Shown here: positions 9,754-21,700 of the stretch, in pieces
Layout of the letters: each line of letters starts with the position of its first letter
Position numbering within the stretch: position 1 is the first letter of the stretch
Assembly (NCBI GenBank): GCA_002286855.1
Contig: NRSV01000077.1
Location: 1-64,000, forward strand
Length of the DNA: 64,000 nt
Direction: 5' to 3'
Source of the DNA: Bipolaris cookei
Taxonomy: Eukaryota; Ascomycota; Dothideomycetes; Pleosporales; Pleosporaceae
The notes under the pieces: generated by a model
Seen by the model: the letters and a program-made list of their open reading frames with translations, nothing else
What the model was told of the DNA's origin: nothing
Database searches by the model: none
Program-made: the position numbers and the translations under genes

Positions 9754-10119
9754 TAGGTAAATAAGGCTTAGTTTCACCATATGCACGCTACCTAACTAGG
9801 GCGACATTTATATGAGCTGTATTCGGGAGTGACTATGACTTCTTCCTGATCTTGAATGGCTATCTTGATGTGCAGAAATCCGGATGTACTGTTCTTATAT
9901 ATAGTTTCAATCAACTGGACTTGCGAAGCCCTAGTAATGATATTAGTAAAAACTAGTTAGTTCGAACCTTAGGCAGCTTAATATCCCCAAGGTTTCAGCC
10001 TCTAAAGTCTCTTGCCCTAATGACTTATATATCCTTAAATCACCAAAGCTAGTTACTGGAAGTATATGGGTCTTGAGTATTAAGACAATCTGTAGATAGC
10101 TAAGACATATTCTTCTATA

Positions 10120-11569
10120 AAGTCTGTACCTGTAGGTCAAGCATCCCCCCGCAACGAACCACGAGCATTAATTAATCAACCCTATTATGCCCACGTTGCA
10201 CAACTGTATTGAGAGTTGGTTTAACGAGTCGATACTCTTTGCATCTATTTCTATCTATCGCAGGCTCTGTACAGCAAAATTACAGCGCTGTAGCTTATGT
10301 TCTCATGCCTGTTGTCTTTAGGATAGAAGTCAGAATAGCAAAACATTCCTTCCGTTAGCACTGATGCACTCAATAGCAGTTACCATAGTACGCTTAACAA
10401 CCGCACCCTTACTACCTTGCTGATCGTCGTTGCCGAATAAGATTTTTGCGGAGCCAGTCATGCTTCGCATGACTCCAGTATCTTCCATGTTGTACATGTT
10501 TTCTGGCAGTAAACATTGATCCTGTAGTGCCTGGCCTATGACATCGAACCACTCTACTATCTTCTCGTATATGTTGTTTCCGTGACATTTTTAGTCTATT
10601 GATCTGACCCTTCTCGCCTGGAGTTTGAGGTGACGCTTCTCGAAAGCTCGTGGCTAGTTCTTCCCTGGACGCTTGATGAACTTCTTCGTGGACCGCTGGT
10701 GGCCTATGCTGAAGGATAGCGAGCGAAGGTACTTAACCCGCACAGGTTGTCCGAGAATAGACATTAGTAGCAAGAACTTTACAGGGGCCTTCCCCTCCTC
10801 TCGAGCCAAGTACTGTTGACTCTGAGCCTGCTCTGCTCGCGAGCGTCGTCCAAGCCTACGGTGGATAAGAGTTGAGATAGGGACATCTCCATGCTCTGAT
10901 AGAGCAGCACATGTATCACGTACACCCCTAAGCAGACGTTGCGCAAGCGCGCGGCTGGTTGGGTCCATGTTCGCGGTTATGGTAACTGAGATACCTGAAG
11001 CGAGAAGCCAGCATGATTCGCAACCAGTCTACTTCTAAAAGTACCTGGCAACTGCGCGCTCAAACAGCACATAGTAGAAGCTTTTAGAGCTCTGCGCTAT
11101 AGCTTCCGTTCTCTTAGCATAGTTCAGGTGTACATCATAGGCCGCTAAGCTTTCGCAATCTTGCTATGTCAGCGTTTCAAATCCTCTCGCGAAACGCGAA
11201 AGACTAGCACACAGAGCCGGTCAGACACGGAGTACACCCAAATAGAGGCTCCATATTTTCATACAACACATCCAGCTTCTTTGATTTATTTTAAATTACA
11301 CAGAACTTCCGAATAAGCCAACTTTACTTCTAGAGAACATGGGACAGGTTATATCGTTGTTGCAGCTTTAAAACTCAACAGGAAAGGTTTATACACACCC
11401 TTCAGATTTCTGTACTTTTGCTATTTAAAGCCTGCGATAGACTGAAGTAGGCCTAAAGAGCATATAAACAAGTATTCATGTCTAGGAGTCTCTAGAGCTT
11501 GGGTGTAAGATACCCAAACAATCTTAGTGGTTCGTTGCTAGGGGATGTTCGACTAACAGGGACGTACGT
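10120..11569 (-). mobile_element. Internally deleted DDE1 (pogo/Fot-type) transposon, left-arm copy
   Basis: 1450 bp with imperfect terminal inverted repeats of about 43 bp (inner block CATCCCC..GCAACGAACCAC) and TA on both sides (10118-10119, 11570-11571). A transposase start lies about 600 bp inside the right end, the same layout as the large transposon ending at 61738. The copy in the other arm is 46547-48005, so this element was present before the duplication. Confidence 0.85.
10654..10968 (-). pseudogene. DDE1 transposase, N-terminal part only
   Basis: 104 codons starting MDPTSRALAQ, similar to the intact transposase at 59346-61124 (MEPASRVLAQ) through the CENP-B/pogo-type DNA-binding region (EEGKAPVKFLLLMSILGQPVRVKYLRSL). 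A stop follows GKN. Beyond it, degenerate pieces of the catalytic region can be read but most of the DDE domain is deleted. Confidence 0.8.
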
Positions 11570-12173
11570 TAGGTAGGATGCTTTCAGTAAGAAGTTTCTT
11601 CTGCAATATCTTCTACACAGAGCATGCTACACTAAGAGCAACAAACAGTATGTTAACATGACGCCACTGAGCGAGACGGGATTAAATACTAGAATGTTAA
11701 TTAGACTAGATATTGTACTATTCATCTAGTTGCTCCAAGGTATGTTTGTACAATTCAAAGGGGGCTCAAATTCCATAAGGTATAACCATAGAAGTTTTTT
11801 CCATAGTTGGATAGAAATGCTGGAAAGATGATTTCCGTCATGCTCTAATAGCTATCCTTCCCCCATGAAAGAGTAATGCAATAGCAATTACTTTACAGCA
11901 TATGCTGCGCAACAAGCTTATTGCAGCTTATCACATCCACGTCTATATCACTTCAGTATTCTCTAAGCCTTAAAGAGTAATCATCTTTTTTAATTAGATA
12001 GAAATCTTACCTACTCGCTGATAGTTTTTATTAAGTATATGTAATAGGTTACGACACATTACACTTTATCTAAGTCGCCCAGAGGACCTAGGAAAATTAA
12101 GACTCTAACATTAGATATCTCGGGGCTAGCTTATAAGAAAAGAGCAGGAGTACAATAGCTCAAGGACCATAAT
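11570..12173. promoter_or_regulatory. Shared upstream region of the ankyrin family
   Basis: A block near 11895-11940 (ATTACTTTACAGCATATGC...AAGCTTATTGCAG) is repeated upstream of the mirrored gene (about 45895-45965), near 62150 upstream of a third family member, and in a relic at 6975-7012. This suggests a conserved family promoter, or duplication together with the genes. No TATA assignment is attempted. Confidence 0.4.
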
Positions 12174-14152
12174 ATGAAAACTAATTCTACTCTCAGCTTA
12201 GCTGTGGCTAGGGGCGATATAGATAAGATACAGCAGATAATCAACAGAGAGCGCACCGCCCCTGATGTTACCATAGACGGGCAATCACTTGTACAAATAG
12301 CATGTCTCTGGGGCCATGGCAAAGCAGTAGTTTCACTTCTCTCTAAAGGCTTCAGGGTCGACCTTAAAGATCTCAATAACCGTACCGCGCTTCACGAAGC
12401 CGCTTCTCATGGCCACATCACCACTCTCAGGCGTCTTTTGGATAAAGGAGCAGAAATCGATGCAAAAGACGACTCTGGTTGGACTCCACTCCATGACGCA
12501 GCTGCCAGTGGCAAGAATAGGGCATTGAACTTGCTTCTTGAGAAGGGGGCCGATATGACCATGAAGGACAATCTTGGCTGCAACGCACTTCACAAGGCAG
12601 CTGCTAGTGGCAGTATCGTCTCAGTTCGTTGTCTTTGCTATAGAGGAATGAATGTTGATGCAACGGACGGAAGATGTCGTACCGCGCTACACTATGCAGC
12701 TGCTCGCGGCCACGTGAAAATTATTGGTCATCTTTTGGACAATAGGGCGGACATTCATGCAAATGATAATCTTGGTCGAAATCCACTCCATATAGCAGCT
12801 GCTCAAGGCCAAAGAAAGGCCATTGTACTGCTTGTTAACAAAGGAGCCCACATAAATGCACAAAACAGCTTAGGCGATACTCCCCTTCATGAAGCCGCCA
12901 ATGAAGGGCGATTCGTATTTGGCGTGCTGTCTAAGAAGGGGGCATGTATGAATGTGAAAAATGTGCTAGGATTGACTCCACTACACGTAGCAGCAGCTCG
13001 CGGCGACGTGAACATCGTCGACTCCCTAGTTGATGAGTGCGCAAGTTTAAACACAAAAGATAAAAAATGCCACATAGCACTTCACGACGCAATTGCTCGC
13101 GGCGACGTGAAAACGATCAGTTTTTTTCTAAACAAAGAAGAGAGTATCGATGCGAGAAACAGTAAAGTGTGTATAGATTTTCACAGGGCACCCCATTGCG
13201 AAGTAAAGAACATTGGATGCGGTCTTACTAGCCAAAGAGCCAAGTTAGATGACTCTAAGAGCCTGATAGCGCGTTTTTCTCGACTTCCTACAGAGTTACA
13301 ATTTATAGTTGTAGAGCAGTTTGGGTCAAAGGCAAGATTACGCGACTTCCTGAAATATGGAAAGATGCTAAACTATAAGAAGAGATGCTTGGAACTAGCG
13401 TTTACAGAGATGGTGGGAGTAGAGGAGGCATGGATACACTGGTTGAAGGCGCAAGCGGCAGGAGTAGCGCTTTGTCTCTTCTCTAGCAAGAAAAAACACG
13501 TACAGTTTCTAATAAGGCATATAAAAGGTGCGTTGTATAGGAGCAGAGTTTTTGTTATACGAATGATAACCTTGCGTTAGTTTTGCAGAGACTCTCGATT
13601 TCTGTTGGTGTTGTATTTCATAACGGAGCATTACATGGGTACCTTGTGAAAGAGACTGGTAGCATACCAGTATGCCGCCAAAGTACTCTATTTGATTCCA
13701 AGTGTTGTACTGGTATTAATCAATCTAAGAAGCACATGCCACGGTCGTACTTGGTGGTACAGGCGTATGGTGCTTTGGGTCCCAAGAACCGATTTGCTGC
13801 GGTTGGCGCGCTGACCAAAGAAACCTTGAAAAGAACTTTTGGACCCGCCCTTCAGTTAGTGCGTTTGAACAAGTGCGACCTGGTGGATAGGTTCGCGGCT
13901 ATCAGGCTTGCGCATGGAGGTTGGGTTTCTGAGCTCTGTCAGTGTATTGGGAACATTGGTAGTGACTCTGTTTGCTTACCTTGCCTTGAGTATCTTCCTT
14001 CTCTCCAAGACTTTGTTCTTATTACCCAACCCGCTCAACTTCTATGGAAATGTGGTGCACAGTTCATCATAGGGAGCACGGATGCTGTAGATAGTGTCAC
14101 TCATGTTCGCACTGATCGTATGCCAATATTCAAATGCAGGACTCAAGGCTAA
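12174..14152 (+). CDS. Ankyrin/F-box-like protein with unknown C-terminal domain (left-arm copy), two exons
   Basis: Proposed CDS join(12174..13527,13581..14152), 641 aa. The intron (53 nt) has donor GTGCGT, branch-like GATAACC and acceptor TTAG. It keeps phase (AAA-G | TT), and the same signals occur in the other arm. Without splicing, exon 1 stops at 13580 and the downstream frame has no ATG. Exon 1 gives about nine ankyrin repeats (residues ~37-335) and an F-box-like motif (SRLPTELQFIVVEQF, ~369-383). Exon 2 gives a ~190-residue Cys-containing domain that I do not recognise. There is no signal peptide or membrane segment. A role in ubiquitin-ligase-type recognition is only a guess from the F-box-like motif. 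Against the other copy, the ankyrin half differs at many residues while the last ~130 residues are almost unchanged. Confidence 0.7.
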
Positions 14153-14661
14153 CTACGTTACTCGGGCCCAACGACTGCTGTAGCCAAATTTCATTGACCG
14201 TCAAAGGCAGCTGTAGATGTCAACATAGAGTAGTTATCGGTTACGAATTTGACCCGTCTGTACGTAACTAATCAACTATAGATTTGCTAAACCATCTTGG
14301 TTAGGTACAATACTCTAATGTTCTAACTACCAGAACATCAATTCTATGATACAATTCCTCATCTGCGGTGGGTTGTGGCACAGTATTCCAAGGCACATCT
14401 CTCAAACAGTTGACTATCTTGTGAAAATTAGTAACCCCTGGACATAGTTTTAGATACAACTCTGTATCCACAAATTCCTTGGCCTTACTTTTCGCTTACG
14501 GAGCGCGCTCAACCCCTCGCCATCAGCAGCCAATATATTACCAGTCCCCATCCTGTCATTCAAGTGTACCTGCCTATGCTTTTTTACTGCACCTATAATG
14601 GATGTCATCGCGCTATCACTCGCACTTCCTGCCACTTTTACTAGTTATATTTCAAAAAATC
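14153..14661. other. Intergenic within left arm
   Basis: No supported gene. Mirrored by about 43168-43688 in the right arm. Confidence 0.4.
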
Positions 14662-16266
14662 ATGAGATTCTTATCGAAAAACAAAATCTGCCTCCTGATA
14701 GTTACGTTCGCTCTGTGGTCTGCTGTACTGTTTATACAACATACTACACTGGGTAATTACACAGTTGTCTTTCCTGTTGTAGCTTAGAATAGGCGAATTG
14801 ACCAGAATCTAGATCACCCTATCGAGATACGCATTCGTAAAGCTCGACAGGAATTTAAGCTTCTCGTTAGCCGTCAGTCTCAAACACTCACGTCTGCTAA
14901 GATTGAGTACCGGAGACGATACTCACGAGATCCACCTCCTGATTTTAACAAATGGTTCTTCTATGCAAAATCAAAGCACTCGCCATTGGTTGATGATTTC
15001 GATATGATTAATGAGGGCCTGAGTCAGCTTTGGAGAGTTAATCCCCAACACCTTCACAAGAATATTGATCATGCGTCGAGTTTAGAACATCTTGCCCTAC
15101 GAAAATGCGGATTTCGAAATGGACAGTACTATATGCAAGAACGCCATTGGCTTGCCAAAGATCTTTGAAATCTCTTAAACGAAGTGTCTCTGAATATCCC
15201 TGATGTTGAGTTTCTTGTAAACTTGTTGGATTAACCCCGGATTATCCCGACACCCCAGATGCTTGATACTAGGGATATATCAGAGCCTCATTTTATTGAA
15301 GCGAGTCACTCATCAATATGGAATCGCATAATTAGCCTTTGCGCGTAAGTTTCGCCGAATCAGAACGTCTTTAACACATACAGCTTCAGGTTGCCGTTGG
15401 TTAGGGATTGGTATAAAGAAAAGGATGTTTGCTTGCATCCTGAATTCGCCCTGATGCATGGTTTTTTCCCATCTCCGATGACAGCAATCCTTACCAATAC
15501 TCCCCCTCCCATCTTATCTCAAACCGCTCCTAATTCTTTTGGAGACGTCTTGTACTCCAGTCCCTGGTACAGTGGCAAGATGGATCAAGGAGAATATGGG
15601 AAGAGGAAGGATCCTCTATGGGATCAGAAAGCCAGGCAGCTTTATTGGGCAGGAAGTACCACTGGTAGCTACAGCTGGAATGGTACCTGGCGGCATTCTC
15701 ATCGCCAACGCTTTGTCGAATTGGTGCAAAACTTGAACAAGACTAACCACATGTATCTCCGTGAGTTCAAACCTAGACGCTGAGTCAGCTACCAGGCTAT
15801 TGAGGAACATGGCAGCTTGTTTGACGTCAAATTTACTGAAGTTATCCAATGTGATATCTTGGATTGCGAAGGGCGGAACCAATTCTTTACAGTCAGCGAA
15901 AGAGAAGCCCAAAGCCAGCAGTTCAGTGCTCAGTTTGTGTTTGATACTGACGGCAACTCTTTCAGTGGACGGTTCTATACTCTATTACAATCACGAAATG
16001 TTGTCCTGAAGCAAACTGTTTTTCGTGAATGGCACGACGAGCGTCTCGTGCCGTGGGTGCATTTCATTCCTGTTAGCCTGTCTATGAACGAGCTGCCAGA
16101 GATTATGCGATACATGACGGCTCACGAACAAGGAAAGAAGAGGGCACAGGAGATTGCCGAGGCAGGCCGTAACTGGTATGGAAAGGCTTTGAGAAAGGAA
16201 GACTTTACAATCTATCTCTTCCGCCTCATGTTAGAGTTAGCGAGGGTCATGGGACCTACACGCTAG
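14662..16266 (+). pseudogene. GT90 (CAP10-type) glycosyltransferase pseudogene, left-arm copy
   Basis: It begins with a type II signal anchor (MRFLSKNKICLLIVTFALWS). The family pattern follows: YRRRYSRDPPPDFNKW, DDFDMINEGLSQLWRV, and at the C-terminus FDTDGNSFSGRFYTLLQSRNVVLKQ with FREWHDERLVPWVHFIPV, the nucleotide-sugar-binding core of GT90/CAP10 enzymes, including its D-x-D-G. It would be a Golgi membrane enzyme adding sugars to capsule, wall or protein glycans. The frame is broken by stops after FPVVA (14786), after LAKDL (15166), at 15232 and at 15781. An intron near 15345-15400 (GTAAGT...TTCAG) is recognisable. The C-terminal third (15817-16266) is fully open. Confidence 0.85.
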
Positions 16267-17500
16267 GTGGGAAGCTGAGATATTGACCGCCTTTTATATT
16301 TCTTCACATTACTATTATGCGTATCTATGCGTGCCTAGATAGCGAGTAAGTATACGAAGACTAAATGACCACGCCTACTCGTTACTACCGGTATCGTCGA
16401 CATCGTCGCACGCTTCCCGCTACACCTGTGATTCAAACTTCGACCGAAAGCTCATTGCAATTCGTTCCCATATGGTGATCATGGCGCGCTTCGGCCCTGG
16501 CCCACGCGCTGGCTCGCCCAGCCCTGCTTTTTATCCCCTCTTGATCACTTCTTCACCTGTCGCTCGCATCCATCGCCTGTCCTCTCCATTCACCGACACA
16601 GCCGAGACCGATACTCCAGCCACTATCCTTGCTAATCTTACAAGGCCTTGGGATGTTGGCAGTCACAGCACGCTTTGGTCTCCACCCACCTGCTGGCTTA
16701 TCTATGGACTCTAGGGGTGGTTTGTAGCTGTCGTCCATGATTTTTGCCAAAAATGCACTTTTACTTGGGAAGAGCAGCGAAGCTAGAAAATATCTCGCGA
16801 TTTTGGAGGTCTCATATTTTTTTTCAATTTTTCAGGGGTCTTTGTCTTCTCTTTTTCAGAGCCCGTCTTCCGAGCCAGTCCTGTCAAAACCCTCAAGACC
16901 GCGCTTGGGACTTTACGTTCCAAACCACTCTTCGCTCTTTGCATTGAGGATACTTAACGCTAAACTATTAAATTGGATAAGTAATTTCTGATCTCAAGTG
17001 CTTGGGCGAGCTTTATGTCCTTTATGATAGTTTGGTTGAACAGACCTCTAGGACCACCGTCATCTTCAAATGTGGTTATGAAAGCATGGCTTGCCGCAAT
17101 GTGGAAGTCTCGAGTGTTCCAGAAATAGTCAAAGCCTCTATTTAACTTCACCTTTGCCTAATCCTTCAGGCTTACAATAAAAACGCCAGCGAATGCTCAT
17201 CTAATGGTAAGTAGATATTCCAAATTTACTCTCCAAGCGCTATATCAGAGTCATGCCATGGTCGACCCAATTTGTCAGTATGAACATCCGAAGGGCCTCC
17301 ATTAGATTTTCAACGCTGTGGTACTGTTTACTATAAAGAGGTCAGGAACGCACGTGCGAGCCATTACTAAGGTCTGTCCTATTTTTAACGTATAACTTCT
17401 TAGAAGTGGGATTGGCTAAGACTACAGCCGTTTTATTAAACATGAGCATCATTCATAGCGCGCAATTTACCCGTTTGTAGTAGAATCGAGGTCTCGCATC
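16267..17500. other. Non-coding part of left arm
   Basis: No supported gene. Mirrored in the right arm at about 40330-41560. Short frames (16472-16714, 16960-17151) have no recognisable motif. Confidence 0.4.
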
Positions 17501-18523
17501 GTATGACATCTGCAATCATTAGCGATTGCGACTTCACTCCTGCATTGATGAATCCGTCAGCTCTACGCAAGGTATTAGTTATGTCAAGAATTATGCCAGA
17601 TTGGCACATTCACTTCTTAGTAAGCTACATGGAAACGTATATATGGCCCTTGCCAGGCAATATTTCTGGAGGTATAAGTTAAATAGGAGAGCAAACATTA
17701 ATGCAGTGCACGACTAGACATTGCGTTTCATTCCATGTCCAAAAGATATCATTTGGATGTGAACAAGATTCTGCTTAAGAAGAAAGTATTGATCCCTGCT
17801 GAAGGAAACCCTAATCGTTTTTCGATGTTCCAGTAAGCCTAAGAGGTAGATAATCCTCCAGTTAAAAGTAAGCATCTACGCTAGAGACTGTTCCAACGTG
17901 ATGGCACTCCACCTAGCTTCTAAATATAGCCGGGAGACTTTTGCGTTACAACGGCCCAGATACTTTGATTAAGATTAGCATTGGCTCCACGTCACTGCAC
18001 ACAGCTTCTTAAAGTTAGAAAAAGAGATTTGTGGCTTTGCACTTTAGTCAAGAAGTAAATGCTACCCATAAGACTAACGACAAATATATCGCACTGGACT
18101 CATTGTCCGAGGCGAAGGCGACAGATCTGCTGTTTAAGAAAGGGATTCTTAGACAATCAGGCTTTCTACATTCGAATCAAAATAACCGGTGCAATCCATA
18201 CAGCCCTTTATATAAGCAAGGTAGTTAGAAGCAGTGAGGTTATCGCCTGGTAACAGGGTAAAGATTCCCACCAAGGATAATAAGAACAGGGCTGCACTCT
18301 ACGTGAAGTTTTCCAGAGGTAAAAAGAATGTGGTAAACATGCTTATTGCTAATAAGGCAAACATCGATACTAAATATTCAAAGAATAAGCCTGCACTCCG
18401 GCTAGTGTTCCTTGGAAACAAGACAAAAGTGGCAAACTTGGAAAGGATCAAATGAAAAGGTATTATAGATAACCAAGGTAAATGTTCATAAGGGGTTTTT
18501 AGGTCTTTTATCATAAGGTACAA
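17501..18523 (+). pseudogene. Decayed ankyrin gene remnants (left-arm copy)
   Basis: Around 17690 a frame reads RRANINAVHD, and the mirrored copy continues as a recognisable ankyrin helix pattern. At 18270-18455 another frame gives NKNRAALY...GKKNVVNMLIANKANIDTK, two worn ankyrin units. Stops and frameshifts separate them. A single end of MITE family 1 is visible at 17515-17545. Mirrored at about 39560-40330. Confidence 0.55.
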
Positions 18524-18758
18524 GCGGTATTAAAAAGATGTGTAGCTTTAAATACATGAATGATACTAGAGATCACCTGATCCAATGCTCTGATAATGTT
18601 TGTTTTAAATCTTAGCTCGATATGTATCAGCGCACTAGAAAAGCGTATAAAGCACGAACCGAATTGTTGCGACGTCTAAAACTGCATAGGAAATCGCAAG
18701 ACTGCATGTGCATCGAAGAATTTGGCCAGGCTAGCAGGCGCACAGCAATGGGTGCAAA

Positions 18759-19756
18759 CTATGAGGGGCCCTTGTTGCTGCTTTGGAAAGCTACCAACAG
18801 CGGCCTGAGCCCAGGGAGGCAGGCAACGATGATGGCTAAGGCTAGCTCTAGCATGCTGAGAAAATCTGCAGAGATATATTAGCTTAGTTGCTTCCGGTAT
18901 CCGTCAGGGTTCACAAGTCCGGCTACGTACAAACAAGATTCTCTTGGCCAGTTTCAACATTTAGACATATGAAGCGTATCACCCCGGCGCCTATGGGTAA
19001 TAGCCCAAGGGCAAGTGTGAATTTTATGCTGGCGGATGCTTCGAGTAAGCCATCGAATAGTAGAACTACCGGAAAGGAGTAGATTGCTAGGTAGCAGGCT
19101 AATCCGAGAGCAAAATTGAGGATAAAAGGCTCACGAGCATAAAAAACAGAACACGCTCCCTTCTCTTGGGACCACTGTATTGAGACGTTGCGGCCGCAGA
19201 AGAAAGTGTCATCGAAGAGCGTGGCGAGGTAGCAGACGATGACGAAGGCGGTTGTCACGAAAAGCAGTCCACGCAATTTGGGCTTACGTTTGTGACTAAG
19301 ATAAGTCCAGTAGAAAGCCAGCATACTGAGCTTGGGAAGGCCCAGTCCAAAGTCGTAGAAGTAGTTGGAAGCAAATGAGATCTAGAAGAGTATTCAGGTT
19401 AAGAATACATGCCCGACATTTTGGGGCATTCTGTACCCACCTTGGAAAGCCTCTCTGATGGCTGGTAGTCGTCCATGACTCCCACCTGGAATGTGAGTGT
19501 ATCGCAGATAATTAACCCTAAGGCATCAAGAGCCGACACGATCAACAGGTAGTCAGAACAGTCGAGTCGCTGGCGAAGTTGGGAAAAGCGTGTGTAAATG
19601 CGCGCAATGATGAACATGTATGCCAGCCATAATAAGACCCATTCTGAAATCTAGACCATTTATGTTGTCAGAGGCGTTGAAGATCAAAGATGTTAGTTAT
19701 GCGAAATTTTCAGAGGAAAGTACCATGCAGTCTTTTCCGCTGATGAAAAATACCAT
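18759..19756 (-). CDS. Fungal rhodopsin-like 7TM integral membrane protein (left-arm copy), four exons
   Basis: Proposed complement(join(18759..18865,18931..19381,19441..19650,19724..19756)), 266 aa. Introns of 73, 59 and 65 nt have GT-AG borders (GTACTT, GTGGGT, GTACGT), and all phases fit. Seven hydrophobic segments are readable: W-LLWLAYMFIIARIYTRF, SDYLLIVSALDALGLIICDT, YFYDFGLGLPKLSMLAFYW, a segment ending TLFDDTFFCGR, FILNFALGLACYLAIYSFPV, FTLALGLLPIGAGVIRFICL, and SMLELALAIIVACLPGLRPLL. The last is the signature C-terminal helix of the fungal rhodopsin-domain (PTH11-like without CFEM) family. Such proteins sit in the plasma membrane; the ligand is unknown. The frame is intact, and so is the mirrored copy. 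Confidence 0.8.
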
Positions 19757-20158
19757 CCTCTTTTTAGAGCGCAGCTTTTCTTATACGAAGATAAGATTTG
19801 GTGTTAATTATCACAAAGTATCGTCTTTGAATTGTGCTGGATTGTCGAGCAAGTGTATTAGGGTTTTGAATATTGCGTATAGTGGGTAGCTATATATACT
19901 CTTTCCTAGTATTTATGGCCATTAAGGTGTTCATGATGCTGACAGTGAACGCTTCATCAGTGGTCAAGTCAGCCAAGCTTCCGATACTTCTGCTGTACTA
20001 TTACTGGCTCTGGTAATGGACAGCAGCTAGGGCAGCCACGTTCCACGCTCATAGAACATCCCACCCCGCAGAATAACAACAATCTCTAAGTGATAAGTTT
20101 CTTTAAAATACCACCTACCTGTCTCTAATCGGCCGTCTGTGCCTGCGCTAAGACTAGA

Positions 20159-21700
20159 TTTCCAGGTCAAATATTCTAGTTAGCTTCGAAATAAAATATG
20201 GATAAAATCAAACTACTTTATAGCGGTGTAAATATATTTATAACCTGATTTCCATTCGATTATCCTTAGATTAATTTACCTACAGATCTTTACTAGTCAA
20301 CAAACAATATACTAAAGTATAAAATAAAGACATACCAATATAGAAGAAGGGAATTATAGTCAAGTTAATGAGATTCATTTTTCTCATACTTATAAGATTC
20401 AATACTAATCTCCCAGTTTCACGTAACTGGTAACTAAGTAACTAATGAACTAATTAGTTAGTTATCTCTTTTTATCTAGTTATCTTGGATACTATCTACA
20501 GACTTCAGGTAGTTATGGCCTTCTCGGTAGTTAATACCATTTGTATTCTCTTATTCTAATAAGACCAAAGAAAAGTCATTAAATGAAGCAGCTTCCTAAA
20601 ACATAGCTTCTTGGTAAAACCTGTTGATGTTTTAGTAGGTAAGCCGAAAGTTTGGTCCTAGTATTGTAGATGCTAGTGTCCCTGCTTCCTTACCCTCGTC
20701 TATGGTCTCGATTTTCCTGCCTGCCTTGCCAATAGCTGCTTAAGCAACTGTCACAACTACCCCTAAGCATATAGGTAGTCACATATCCGAAAGCTTGGCC
20801 CTCCTCAAAATAAGATCTCGTTAGCTGGTATTACCTGGCACAATCCATTGAAAATTGACATGCCTCCTAATATCAGCTCCTCACGCTACATAACTAAGAG
20901 ATAATGTACATCGTAGTGTGTGACCTACTTCCAACATGTTTAGGCGATTTTAGCTGTGTGTTGGACGGGCTCGGGTAGGTTAACTGAGCAAGCAGTAGCG
21001 GCTGTAGTAAGCGTCTTGACAGCAACTTTTAGGCGGAAGCCGATTATGCTCGTCACCGTACACAGGCGGGCGATCTTCATTGTGATTGGCCTAGTAGCCG
21101 CTTTCCTGTCTTGTACCGCCGCCAATGCAGCCTTATCCACGAGTTACTATATTCTTGTGCGCTCTAAACGTAAGAGCATACGGACCAAATGGCAGAGGAA
21201 GCAGATACAACAAAAATGCCGTGTGGCAGTCAGGACGAAAGTATGACTAGCACCTACATAATGTAGTGGAGTTTTGCTGACGATTCGTACCATTTTCAGC
21301 ACTGAAAAAGGCTCAAGTCCTTAGCTAATTAAGTAGTTAACTGACTAACTAGTCTTTATATTTATCGAAGCCCATAAAGTCAGCAACTACTATCACGAGC
21401 GGTTGTGGCACCACCTTTGCAGACAACAATATTATGTAGAGCTCTGTCATCATTGCTTTCCAAAGAGCCAATCGTATCAAGTACAAAGCGGCGAACATTT
21501 GCGGCTAGACTGCTTGGAAATGGCGGGACGTAACATAGCCATCTAACGTCCCTGTGCAACGATGGGGTCGCATTCGGTAGTGAATATATCGTCAGCATTT
21601 TTATTCAAAATAGTTAGTTAGTATATTGTGTTTAGTATATTGTGTGCGCTCCTACACAGCTCAGTACGACCGCAGAAGCCAGTTCTCACTCATACACTTG
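20159..21700. other. Spacer start, no supported gene
   Basis: AT-rich. Contains TAACTAACTA-type runs near 20430 and 21325. The frame at 20956-21246 includes a hydrophobic stretch but no family pattern. The minus frame 21380-21598 is short and unassigned. Confidence 0.4.

Larger units (their letters stand above)
9590..20158 (+). repeat. Left arm of a 10.6-kb inverted duplication
   Basis: The whole segment recurs inverted at 37936-48690. Matching points keep a near-constant coordinate sum: the ankyrin ATG 12174 with 45661 and the 7TM ATG 19756 with 38333, with small shifts due to indels. The outer edge lies in a run of TAAC units (about 9592-9622), the inner edge just after CTGCGCTAAGAC near 20158. 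Divergence between arms is roughly 4% to 15% depending on the part. Confidence 0.9.

Noticed and set aside
13583..14152. Separate 189-aa gene directly after the ankyrin ORF
   Set aside because: It would start with TTG, has no conserved ATG, and sits behind a good intron with matching phase in both arms, so it is better read as exon 2 of the ankyrin gene.
15391..16266. Functional truncated GT90
   Set aside because: A stop at 15781 separates the two open parts, and the N-terminal region has several more stops.
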